A DNA stretch of 7,650 nucleotides from an uncultured Bergeyella sp. GTDB lineage: Bacteria > Bacteroidota > Bacteroidia > Flavobacteriales > Weeksellaceae. The position numbers were made by a program, and so were the translations under genes. The notes beneath the pieces are model-generated. The model worked only from the letters and a program-made list of their open reading frames with translations. It ran no database searches and had not been told where the DNA came from. Below, in pieces: positions 1 through 6,708 of the stretch (positions are counted from its first letter, which is position 1; the number at the start of each line of letters is the position of its first letter). The stretch spans positions 1 to 7,650 of the forward strand of contig CAKAOY010000054.1 of NCBI GenBank assembly GCA_916710115.1, read 5' to 3'.

Positions 1-89
1 TTGAGGTAAATGAAAATAAATGTAAGTCCAGAAATGGAAAGAAATATGCTTATCGTAACCCAATCATTATTAATATAATTTTTTATCAT
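1..89 (-). CDS. N-terminal fragment of a putative membrane protein (DUF4271-like?)
   Basis: On the minus strand an ATG at 89-87 opens a frame that stays open for 29 codons to the window edge. The peptide begins MIKNYINNDW and continues into a strongly hydrophobic stretch (residues 12-29, VTISIFLSISGLTFIFIY), which reads as the first transmembrane helix of an inner-membrane protein. A TAnnTTTG promoter box lies immediately upstream at 101-94, which supports both the strand and the start. No other in-frame ATG is visible in the fragment. The short charged/Asn-Asp-Trp start followed by a helix reminds me of the flavobacterial DUF4271 membrane proteins, but 29 residues are too few to be sure. The gene is divergent from the surface-protein gene on its right. 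The rest lies outside the window, so length and function cannot be judged. Confidence 0.55.
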   Translation of the reverse strand, partial: MIKNYINNDWVTISIFLSISGLTFIFIYL

Positions 90-93
90 TCTG

Positions 94-101
94 CAAAAAT
101 A
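94..101 (-). promoter_or_regulatory. Bacteroidota -7 box TATTTTTG for the minus-strand gene
   Basis: Read on the minus strand, 101-94 is TATTTTTG, a full match to the TAnnTTTG -7 element used by the primary sigma factor of Bacteroidota. No clear -33 TTG is seen at the usual distance. The predicted transcription start falls at about 87-90, on or next to the ATG at 89, so the transcript would be leaderless or nearly so. Confidence 0.5.
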
Positions 102-196
102 ATGAAAAATATATAAAGGTATAGTTTATTTTAGCATTGTATATTTTTAATAATTTAAAATAATAGTGTATAATATAAGAATAATTTAATTAAATG

Positions 197-214
197 TTTT
201 TTTTTTTTTTTTTT
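197..214 (+). repeat. Poly-T tract (T18) at the promoter of the surface protein gene
   Basis: An uninterrupted run of 18 T. Its right end is 17 bases before the -7 box at 232-239, so the tract occupies the place where a -33 element (about 19-21 bases upstream of the -7 box) should sit. Homopolymers of this length change by slippage during replication, and such a change would alter promoter spacing or DNA bending. This is the known arrangement of homopolymeric contingency loci in other bacteria; that it switches here is inference. Confidence 0.8.
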
Positions 215-231
215 CAACAAAGTTTTTTAGC

Positions 232-239
232 TATCTTTG
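232..239 (+). promoter_or_regulatory. -7 box TATCTTTG of the surface protein promoter
   Basis: TATCTTTG matches TAnnTTTG exactly. Transcription would start at about 246, giving a leader of only about 11 bases, A-rich and without a Shine-Dalgarno sequence, before the ATG at 257. No TTG or TTTG is found at the -33 distance, because that position is filled by the T18 tract. This box lies inside the longest open frame (from an ATG at 194) and so argues that translation starts at 257, not 194. Confidence 0.65.
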
Positions 240-256
240 TAAAAAATATACTTAAT

Positions 257-2044
257 ATGAGAATAAAAAAACACAATGTTAGCTTTTTGGCACTTTTAGG
301 ATTAAGTGCAATGGCATATGGGCAGAATGTTGGGATAAATACCACAACGCCAAAGGTGAATTTGGATATTACAGGGACTCCTACAGACGCGACCAAAGCT
401 GATGGATTGATGGCTCCACGCATCACAGGAAATCAGTTATTTGCTAAAAATACACAATATACAGTCGACCATAAAGGTGCGTTGGTGTATGTAACAGAAG
501 TAGCAGAAGTAGCAAATAGAACAGGGAAAACAGAAAAAGTGAGCGAAGTAGGATATTATGTTTTTGATGGAGAGAAATGGCAAAAAATCGGATTGGAACC
601 TTGGAAGGTTTTAGCATCTTCTAACCAAGCTATGAGTAATACTGAGAATATCTATCAAAATGGGAAAATAGGTATAGGTGATTTTTCAGCTGGTGGAACC
701 ACTTTTCCTGCAATGCTTAGTATAAAGGGCGAAGGAGCAATGATTGATATGCGTAAGAATGCGGATGCAAACCAGAACTATATAAGATACAGTAGTCCAA
801 ATGGTGATATGAAGGGGTATATAGGGTATGGGACAAGTTTTAATATAAAATCATTCCAAATTGTTAATAACGAAACTCAAGGATATATTGATATTCAACC
901 GAATATAGGTGTAGGGATTAAGCTTGAAAGGACAATACCAAGAACAGAGCTTGATGTGAAAGGAGCTGGCTACTTTTCTGATAAAATAATGATTGGTGCC
1001 ACTTATGGAAATAGAGATGTAATACCAGTAGATGATATAGTTGGTACAGTTACTACTACTCCAAGGCGAAACGATGCTAAACTCGTAGTGGGAGGATGGG
1101 CAGGAGAAACCCAGCCAATAGCAAGATTTACTATCAACAATTGTGGTGGAAGTTGCGGGCAAGGTACATCAAGAAATGTAGTATTCAATAATACAAATGG
1201 GACAAATCCAAACTATGCCTCACTATCTTTTGTAGCAAGAGGAGGATATCTTACCGATTATTCCCCAGCGGTGGAAATTAAAGGTATAGAAAGGAATAGT
1301 AGTGATAATCATGGAGGGTTAGCAATTGCTACTAATTATACAGATGGGTTACAAGATAGACTCAAGATACACAAGGATGGATTGGTACAAATAACTAATA
1401 TACCAGAAGATAATGGGGCAAGTAGAATATTGGTAGTTACAGCTGACGGGAAAGTGAGTTATATAAACAAAGATAACTTATTGGGAGGTAATCGTACATC
1501 ATCCAGAAGTAGGACTGATAGACAAGCTCGCCCCGTAGAAGATAATCCAGATAATAGAGTAGAATCAATATCATTACTACAAGTAAGAGACCTTACAATA
1601 CCAGCACAAGTTATTGCTTCGCAAGGAAAATTATACAAAACAGGAGTATCAGTGGTATTACAACCTAATGAAGAGAAACTATATAATATTACTATCGGAG
1701 TAACATTAGAAAATCCTGAACTTACTATTGGTAGTCAGTTTGTTAGATTGAGATTTTTAGAGGCGGGAGAATCTGAGAATGCAGCAACAGAATTACCAAA
1801 TACATTTCAACATACACGAACTGCTGCTGCCAATAAATGGGGGGCAGAATATGCTTCTTTGGGTATGGCATACAACCAAAGTCAGGGAATGCTTGTAGGA
1901 AGTATAGGATTAAAAAATACTAGTAGTCAAGCTAAAACATTTTACCTATATGCAGATACAATTGATTCTACGAATAAGGCATTGTTTACAAAATTAAATT
2001 TTAGCGGAAAAAGTTCATCAATAATAGTAATTTCTAAAAAATAA
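257..2044 (+). CDS. Secreted fibre-like surface protein, probably phase-variable
   Basis: This gene encodes 595 residues. I chose the ATG at 257 because a signal peptide follows directly (MRIKKHN, hydrophobic core at residues 8-20, probable cleavage after AYG at 20-22) and because the promoter box lies between this ATG and an earlier in-frame ATG at 194. The mature protein begins with the VGINTTTPKVNLDITG motif (25-40) common in Bacteroidota surface and tail-fibre-like proteins. It is followed by LMAPRITGNQL (51-61), GALVYVTE (74-81) and GYYVFDGEKWQKIG (99-112), also typical of these proteins. A second PRTELDVKG motif is at 228-236. The middle is rich in G, N, T and beta-prone segments and has one close cysteine pair (296 and 300). 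A polar linker (410-436) leads to a separate beta-rich C-terminal domain (437-595). I see no peptidase S74 dyad and no type IX secretion tail that I recognise. Likely role is an exported adhesin-like or fibre protein; the ligand is unknown. It stands alone, with its own promoter and terminator. Confidence 0.8.
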   Translation: MRIKKHNVSFLALLGLSAMAYGQNVGINTTTPKVNLDITGTPTDATKADGLMAPRITGNQLFAKNTQYTVDHKGALVYVTEVAEVANRTGKTEKVSEVGYYVFDGEKWQKIGLEPWKVLASSNQAMSNTENIYQNGKIGIGDFSAGGTTFPAMLSIKGEGAMIDMRKNADANQNYIRYSSPNGDMKGYIGYGTSFNIKSFQIVNNETQGYIDIQPNIGVGIKLERTIPRTELDVKGAGYFSDKIMIGATYGNRDVIPVDDIVGTVTTTPRRNDAKLVVGGWAGETQPIARFTINNCGGSCGQGTSRNVVFNNTNGTNPNYASLSFVARGGYLTDYSPAVEIKGIERNSSDNHGGLAIATNYTDGLQDRLKIHKDGLVQITNIPEDNGASRILVVTADGKVSYINKDNLLGGNRTSSRSRTDRQARPVEDNPDNRVESISLLQVRDLTIPAQVIASQGKLYKTGVSVVLQPNEEKLYNITIGVTLENPELTIGSQFVRLRFLEAGESENAATELPNTFQHTRTAAANKWGAEYASLGMAYNQSQGMLVGSIGLKNTSSQAKTFYLYADTIDSTNKALFTKLNFSGKSSSIIVISKK

Positions 2045-2110
2045 TATCCAGTTAAATTTTTATTGGATAGAATCACACATTTACTATTATACCAATTAGA
2101 TAATAGATAG

Positions 2111-2136
2111 AACGCCAAATATATTGGCGTTTTTTT
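2111..2136 (+). terminator. Rho-independent terminator of the surface protein gene
   Basis: AACGCCAA (2111-2118) pairs with TTGGCGTT (2124-2131) around a 5-base loop, followed by a T run to 2136. It lies 66 bases after the stop codon. A weaker inverted repeat, TATCCA/TGGATA (2045-2050 and 2064-2069), overlaps the region right after the stop. Confidence 0.85.
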
Positions 2137-2247
2137 ATTTTAAATATTAGTATAATATAAGATTTTGTATATCATCAATATAGATTTTATTTAATAGATT
2201 ATAGGTTATATAGAAAAAAAATAATTAAAAAGAAGTATTTTTTTTCT

Positions 2248-2255
2248 TATTTTTG
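2248..2255 (+). promoter_or_regulatory. -7 box TATTTTTG of the suf operon promoter
   Basis: TATTTTTG matches TAnnTTTG and lies 77 bases before the sufB ATG, giving a leader of about 70 bases. A run of 8 T (2238-2245) is directly upstream; no convincing -33 TTG is seen. I could not recognise a binding site for an iron-sulfur or iron regulator in the leader. Confidence 0.6.
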
Positions 2256-2332
2256 CAAAAAAAATAAGGAATATAGTATTAATTAAGTAGAGATTAAGAA
2301 TAAAGATATTGTTAAATAATTTTAAGTAAAAT

Positions 2333-3781
2333 ATGTCAAAATATACAGAAGACGATTTGAGAGAAGACCTGAAAAACAAGGAATACGAGGCAGGCTTCTA
2401 TACTGATATAGAGTACGAAGATTTCCCTATGGGGCTAAATGAGGATATCATTCGTGCTATTTCTAAGAAGAAAAATGAACCTGAATGGATGACGGAGTGG
2501 CGTTTGGAGTCCTTCCGAATTTGGCAAAAAATGGAAGAACCAAATTGGGGGAATATAAAATATGACAAACCAGATTTTCAAGCTATAAAATACTATTCAG
2601 CACCGAAAAAGAAACCCGAACTTGCTAGTTTAGATGAGGTGGATCCGGAACTTTTGAAAACTTTTGAGAAGTTGGGGATATCCTTAGAAGAACAGAAAAG
2701 ACTTTCCGGTGTAGCGGTAGATGTCGTAATGGACTCTGTATCCGTGAAGACAACTTTTCAAGATACTTTAGCAGAGAAAGGAATTATTTTCTGCTCAATG
2801 TCGGAAGCTATACAAAAACACCCTGATTTGGTGAGAAAATATATAGGGAAAGTAGTGCCAAGAGGTGATAATTTCTATGCAGCTCTCAATTCGGCGGTAT
2901 TTTCTGACGGGTCGTTTTGTTATGTGCCAAAGGGAGTAAGATGTCCAATGGAATTATCTACATATTTCCGTATTAATCAAGCAGGTACGGGACAATTTGA
3001 GAGAACTCTACTCATTGTAGATGAGGGGGCGTATGTATCTTACCTTGAAGGTTGTACTGCTCCTCAGAGAGACGAAAACCAACTGCATGCTGCCGTGGTG
3101 GAGCTTATCGCCATGGAGGGGGGAGAGATTAAATACTCCACTGTGCAAAACTGGTATCCTGGTGATAGCGAAGGAAAAGGTGGGGTGTATAATTTCGTAA
3201 CCAAGAGAGGTCTTTGTGAGCGAAAAGCAAAAATATCTTGGACTCAGGTGGAAACAGGTTCTGCTGTTACTTGGAAATATCCGTCCGTAATACTCAAAGG
3301 AGACGAATCCATCGGTGAGTTTTACTCAATTGCAGTAACAAATAATTACCAATATGCCGATACAGGAACAAAGATGATTCATATCGGGAAAAACACCAAA
3401 TCAACTATCATCTCAAAAGGTATTTCCGCAGGGAAATCCAATAACTCTTATCGTGGTCTAGTAAAGGTTCTCCCTTCAGCAAAAGGAGCAAGAAACTTCT
3501 CTCAGTGTGATTCCCTATTAATGGGGAATGAATGTGGAGCTCATACATTCCCTTATATTGAGATAAAAGACCCTTCTGCACAATTGGAACACGAGGCGAC
3601 AACTTCCAAAATTGGTGAAGACCAAATTTTCTACTGTAACCAACGAGGTATAGATACTGAAAAGGCAATTGCACTAATCGTAAATGGGTTCGGAAAAGAG
3701 GTATTGAATAAATTGCCGATGGAATTTGCGATTGAGGCTCAAAAACTTCTTGAAATTAGTTTGGAAGGAAGTGTTGGATAG
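2333..3781 (+). CDS. sufB: Fe-S cluster assembly scaffold protein SufB
   Basis: SufB is the core scaffold of the cytoplasmic SufBC2D complex, where sulfur from SufS/SufE and iron are assembled into a nascent Fe-S cluster. The 482-residue protein is complete (E. coli SufB has 495). The C-terminal block QCDSLLMGNECGAHTFPY (391-408) followed by AQLEHEATTSKIGEDQ (416-431) is diagnostic. By constant offset of 13 from E. coli, Cys392 matches Cys405 and Glu421 matches Glu434, the residues at the SufB-SufD cluster site. Cys241 (in GCTAP) matches Cys254, and Arg213/Asn215 match Arg226/Asn228 of the sulfur-transfer tunnel. The first 153 residues contain no cysteine, so there is no N-terminal CxxCxxxC motif. 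First gene of the operon, with an A-rich leader and no Shine-Dalgarno sequence at the ATG. Followed by a 147-base gap before sufC. Confidence 0.98.
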   Translation: MSKYTEDDLREDLKNKEYEAGFYTDIEYEDFPMGLNEDIIRAISKKKNEPEWMTEWRLESFRIWQKMEEPNWGNIKYDKPDFQAIKYYSAPKKKPELASLDEVDPELLKTFEKLGISLEEQKRLSGVAVDVVMDSVSVKTTFQDTLAEKGIIFCSMSEAIQKHPDLVRKYIGKVVPRGDNFYAALNSAVFSDGSFCYVPKGVRCPMELSTYFRINQAGTGQFERTLLIVDEGAYVSYLEGCTAPQRDENQLHAAVVELIAMEGGEIKYSTVQNWYPGDSEGKGGVYNFVTKRGLCERKAKISWTQVETGSAVTWKYPSVILKGDESIGEFYSIAVTNNYQYADTGTKMIHIGKNTKSTIISKGISAGKSNNSYRGLVKVLPSAKGARNFSQCDSLLMGNECGAHTFPYIEIKDPSAQLEHEATTSKIGEDQIFYCNQRGIDTEKAIALIVNGFGKEVLNKLPMEFAIEAQKLLEISLEGSVG

Positions 3782-3898
3782 ACCGAAAATAATATAAACA
3801 ACGATTTCCAAGAGGATATATCTCAAAAGGATAAATATTAATTGAAAATAATAGTTCCAAAGTATAAAAGATAAAATATAATTTTAGTTTCATTCGTT

Positions 3899-3905
3899 AA
3901 GGAGG
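3899..3905 (+). promoter_or_regulatory. Shine-Dalgarno-like AAGGAGG far upstream of sufC
   Basis: AAGGAGG is a perfect anti-16S match but lies 23 bases before the sufC ATG, too far for ordinary initiation. No ATG, GTG or TTG lies between it and the sufC start. The rest of the 147-base sufB-sufC gap has no complete TAnnTTTG box and no terminator. It may be chance, or a leader element affecting translation or RNA stability. Confidence 0.25.
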
Positions 3906-3928
3906 CTAAAAATAAAAAATACAAGATT

Positions 3929-4672
3929 ATGTTAAAGATAAATAACTTATACGCTCGTATAGAAGACGGAGCAGAGATTCTTAAAGGAATTAACTTAGAA
4001 ATAAAACCAGGCGAGGTTCATGCTATTATGGGGCCTAACGGAGCAGGAAAATCTACCCTTTCTTCCGTTATTTCAGGTAAGGAAGACTACGAAGTAACCG
4101 ATGGAGAGATTATCTTCAATGGTGAAAATATCGTAGAAGATGCTCCAGAAGAGAGAGCTCATAAAGGAATTTTTATGTCGTTCCAATATCCTGTAGAAAT
4201 TCCAGGTGTGTCGGTTACGAACTTCATTAAAGCAGCGATGAACGAAACTCGTAAAGCTAATGGATTAGAGGATATGCCTGCAAAGGAAATGCTTGCCCTT
4301 ATCCGTGAAAAATCCGAACTATTGGGAATCAAAAAAGATTTCTTGAATCGTTCCCTAAACGAGGGCTTCTCAGGGGGAGAGAAAAAGAGAAACGAAATCT
4401 TCCAAATGCTGATGCTCAATCCTAAATTGGCAATCTTGGATGAGACCGATTCTGGATTGGATATCGATGCCCTTAGAATCGTTTCCGAAGGGGTTAATCA
4501 TTTCAAAAATGAGGGGAATGCAGTGTTGCTTATTACTCACTACCAAAGATTGTTGAACTATATTCAGCCTGATTTTGTCCATGTTTTGGCAGGTGGAAAA
4601 ATCATTAAGACAGGAGACAAGTCCTTAGCACTAGAGTTGGAAGAAAAAGGATACGATTGGTTAGTAAAATAA
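3929..4672 (+). CDS. sufC: Fe-S cluster assembly ATPase SufC
   Basis: SufC is the ABC-type ATPase of SufBC2D. ATP-driven dimerisation reshapes SufB-SufD so that the cluster can form; it is cytoplasmic and not a transporter. The 247-residue protein has every ABC motif: Walker A GPNGAGKST (35-43, Lys41), Q-loop Gln86, the SufC-type signature FSGGEKKR (147-154), Walker B LAILDE (167-172, catalytic Glu172) followed by TDSGLD, and H-loop His204. These are one residue beyond the E. coli positions (Lys40, Glu171, His203). The start MLKINNLYARIEDG is the standard family start. The next gene begins only 7 bases after the stop, so the two are probably cotranscribed and translationally linked. Confidence 0.98.
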   Translation: MLKINNLYARIEDGAEILKGINLEIKPGEVHAIMGPNGAGKSTLSSVISGKEDYEVTDGEIIFNGENIVEDAPEERAHKGIFMSFQYPVEIPGVSVTNFIKAAMNETRKANGLEDMPAKEMLALIREKSELLGIKKDFLNRSLNEGFSGGEKKRNEIFQMLMLNPKLAILDETDSGLDIDALRIVSEGVNHFKNEGNAVLLITHYQRLLNYIQPDFVHVLAGGKIIKTGDKSLALELEEKGYDWLVK

Positions 4673-4679
4673 TTTTTAT

Positions 4680-5123
4680 ATGAAAATCATAGGTATTTCT
4701 GTAAAAACAACTAACGAAAATGGACAGTCTACCGCAGATATTGAACAACTTTGGGAATATTTTTTCTCTAAAAACATTATTTCACATATTCCAAATAAGA
4801 AAAATGAAAATATTTTTTCTATCTATACAGATTATGAAAGTGATTTTAGAGGGAAATACACGACAATTCTCGGTGTTGAAGTAACTTCTTTAGAAGAAAT
4901 ACCTGAAGGAATGATAGGTAGAGAATTTCCTGAGCAAACCTTCAAAAAAATTATTGCTAAAGGAGAAATACCAAAAGCTGTAGGAATTGCTTGGCAACAG
5001 ATTTGGGATATGGATTTGGAATTAAACAGAAGCTATCTGTATGATTACGACCTTTATACCCCAAAATCGCAACAAGGAACAGCCTCTGAGGTAGAAATTT
5101 TTGTTGGAGTAAAAAATAATTAA
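4680..5123 (+). CDS. GyrI-like / AraC-type effector-binding domain protein inside the suf operon
   Basis: This 147-residue protein has no DNA-binding helix-turn-helix region and consists of a single domain. The pattern matches the GyrI-like or Cass2-type effector-binding family: an N-terminal strand IIGISVKTTNENG (3-15), ADIEQLWEYFF (19-29), IPNKK (37-41), IFSIYTDYESDFRGKYTTILGVEV (45-68), LEEIPEGMIG (71-80), a small-molecule-pocket motif around AKGEIPKAVGIAWQQIW (93-109), and a final EVEIFVGVK strand (137-145). Family members bind hydrophobic or cationic small molecules, or in the case of GyrI (SbmC) protect DNA gyrase. A direct role in Fe-S assembly is not established to my knowledge. It sits 7 bases after sufC and 20 bases before sufD, so it is cotranscribed with the scaffold genes. 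It could be a sensor, a scavenger of toxic ligands, or a passenger. Confidence 0.82.
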   Translation: MKIIGISVKTTNENGQSTADIEQLWEYFFSKNIISHIPNKKNENIFSIYTDYESDFRGKYTTILGVEVTSLEEIPEGMIGREFPEQTFKKIIAKGEIPKAVGIAWQQIWDMDLELNRSYLYDYDLYTPKSQQGTASEVEIFVGVKNN

Positions 5124-5143
5124 ATTTAAATGTTTATCTAAAA

Positions 5144-6439
5144 ATGTTATTAGAACAAATAGAACAATATCATTCTTCTATTTCTGGGAATAGGGCGGAA
5201 TATTTGGAGAAATTCCTTTCCATTGGTTTCCCAGCAAGAAAAGATGAAGAGTATAAATATACAAACCTAAAAGAAATTACCGAAAAGGATTATCAATTTA
5301 CTCCAAAAATAGCTCACACGCTCACCCAAGATGCAATTGATGGATTAGCTTTTGGGAAAGATGAGTTTGACAAGATAGTCTTTGTTAATGGTGTATTTAA
5401 CCAAGAATTATCCTCCATTTCGTTGGATAAAGCAATTTTTAAACCTCTGGCAGAAGCATTTGAAGATATCTCTCTGAGGGCTGATTTAGATCAGTATTTC
5501 AATAAAATTGCTCATCAAGATTTGGCATTTACAAATCTTAATTTAGTACTTTCTACAAGTGGTTTTTTCCTTAAAGTACCTAAAAATACCGTTGTGGAGA
5601 GACCGATACATTTGTTTTATCTATCTCAGAATCAGGATGAAAATACCATCTACAACCCACGAAATCTGATGATTGTAGAGGCTGGTGCTAAAGTTGAGGT
5701 TATTGAACATCATTACAATTTTGATGAGTATTTTACCTTTACGAACTCCATCACGGAAATTTTTGTATATGAAAATGCGAAAGCAGATTGGCACAAACTA
5801 CAAAATGACACTGAAAAAGCCTATCTCATAGACCATACTTTTGCAAAGCAAGAGAGAGATAGCTTGGCAACTGTGAATACTTTTTCATTCGGTGGAAAAC
5901 TTACGCGAAATAATTTGGATTTCATCCACAAAGGAGAAAATATCAATTCTTTTATGAATGGAATCACCGTGATTGGCGGAGAGCAATTGGTGGATCATCA
6001 CACAGCTGTACATCACAACGAGCCAAATTGCGAGTCTTACCAAAACTATAAGGGTGTATTTGATGGAAACTCCAAAGGAGTGTTCAATGGTAAAGTTTTT
6101 GTAGATAAAATTGCTCAAAAAACAAATGCCTATCAACAAAATAATAATGTCTTACTAAGCGAAGGAGCAGAGATAAATACTAAACCTCAGTTAGAAATTT
6201 TTGCTGATGATGTTAAATGCTCCCACGGATGCACGGTAGGGCAGTTAGATGCCGATGCTTTATTTTACCTAAGGGCAAGAGGTATTTCTAAGAAGGAGGC
6301 TCGTGCATTGTTACTTTATGCTTTTGCAAATGATGCAATGCAGAATATAGATATTGAGGCTCTCCGAGCTCAAGTCTCTAAGTTGTTAGCCAATAAGTTA
6401 GGGGTAGATTTAGAAGTTGGAGGATTAGAAGACGAATAA
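5144..6439 (+). CDS. sufD: Fe-S cluster assembly protein SufD
   Basis: SufD is the SufB paralogue that forms the heterodimer core of SufBC2D and takes part in iron entry and cluster formation. The 431-residue protein (E. coli 423) has the helical N-terminal part including FPARKDEEYKYTNL (29-42), a beta-helix core with VERPIHLFYL (151-160), and the family block DHHTAVHHNEPNCESYQNYK (284-303). Near the C-terminus is DDVKCSHGCTVGQLD (355-369), followed by LFYLRARGI. Cys359 and His361 match Cys358 and His360 of E. coli SufD, the latter needed at the SufB-SufD interface for cluster assembly. The ATG at 5144 is preferred because the nearby ATG at 5130 meets a stop after three codons. It is the last gene of the operon and is closed by a strong terminator 9 bases after the stop; sufS and sufE do not follow. 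Confidence 0.97.
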   Translation: MLLEQIEQYHSSISGNRAEYLEKFLSIGFPARKDEEYKYTNLKEITEKDYQFTPKIAHTLTQDAIDGLAFGKDEFDKIVFVNGVFNQELSSISLDKAIFKPLAEAFEDISLRADLDQYFNKIAHQDLAFTNLNLVLSTSGFFLKVPKNTVVERPIHLFYLSQNQDENTIYNPRNLMIVEAGAKVEVIEHHYNFDEYFTFTNSITEIFVYENAKADWHKLQNDTEKAYLIDHTFAKQERDSLATVNTFSFGGKLTRNNLDFIHKGENINSFMNGITVIGGEQLVDHHTAVHHNEPNCESYQNYKGVFDGNSKGVFNGKVFVDKIAQKTNAYQQNNNVLLSEGAEINTKPQLEIFADDVKCSHGCTVGQLDADALFYLRARGISKKEARALLLYAFANDAMQNIDIEALRAQVSKLLANKLGVDLEVGGLEDE

Positions 6440-6448
6440 TAAAAGACA

Positions 6449-6481
6449 AAAAATCCCATCTCAATTTGAGGTGGGATTTTT
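6449..6481 (+). terminator. Rho-independent terminator of the suf operon
   Basis: AAATCCCATCTCA (6451-6463) pairs with TGAGGTGGGATTT (6467-6479) with one G-T pair and a 3-base loop, flanked by A and T runs. It begins 9 bases after the sufD stop. The A run on the left would let it act in both directions, though no minus-strand gene is seen to its right. Confidence 0.92.
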
Positions 6482-6537
6482 GTATCTACTTTTAAAATAA
6501 TGGTAATATTGATTTTTTTAAATGGTATATTTAATTG

Positions 6538-6553
6538 ATATATATATATATAT
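6538..6553. repeat. AT dinucleotide microsatellite, 8 units
   Basis: Sixteen bases of perfect alternating A and T in an AT-rich intergenic stretch (6482-6708) where I find no gene and no complete TAnnTTTG box. A short tract of this kind can slip, but it is not placed at a recognisable promoter. Confidence 0.8.
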
Positions 6554-6708
6554 TGTTTTTTTATTTGTTTGTATTGAAAATTATTGTTAGTTTTTGAAAA
6601 TATTTAGAATAATGATTAATGTAATTTATTGACAACTCTATATGCATACAAATAGAATTGGTATTATGGAAATCTGAAAGTAAATATAATTAAACGATTA
6701 TTTTGAAA

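Noticed and set aside
194..256. Use of the ATG at 194 as the start of the surface protein
   Set aside because: It would place six Phe codons and the promoter box in the coding region and bury the signal peptide 21 residues in. The ATG at 257 gives a normal signal peptide.
851..1188. Minus-strand ORFs opposite the surface protein
   Set aside because: They lie wholly within a well-supported plus-strand gene, lack promoter boxes and read as low-complexity shadows.
2045..2069. TATCCA/TGGATA inverted repeat after the surface protein stop
   Set aside because: A 6-base stem with a 13-base loop and no T run. The true terminator is the stronger hairpin at 2111-2136.
6629..6658. Sigma70-like TTGACA-N18-TAGAAT
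   Set aside because: It resembles the proteobacterial consensus, but the other promoters here are of the Bacteroidota TAnnTTTG type, and AT-rich DNA yields such matches by chance.
6482..6708. Possible gene or RNA between the suf terminator and the small ORF
   Set aside because: Very AT-rich, with no start with a sustained frame, no tRNA-like cloverleaf and no TAnnTTTG box seen.
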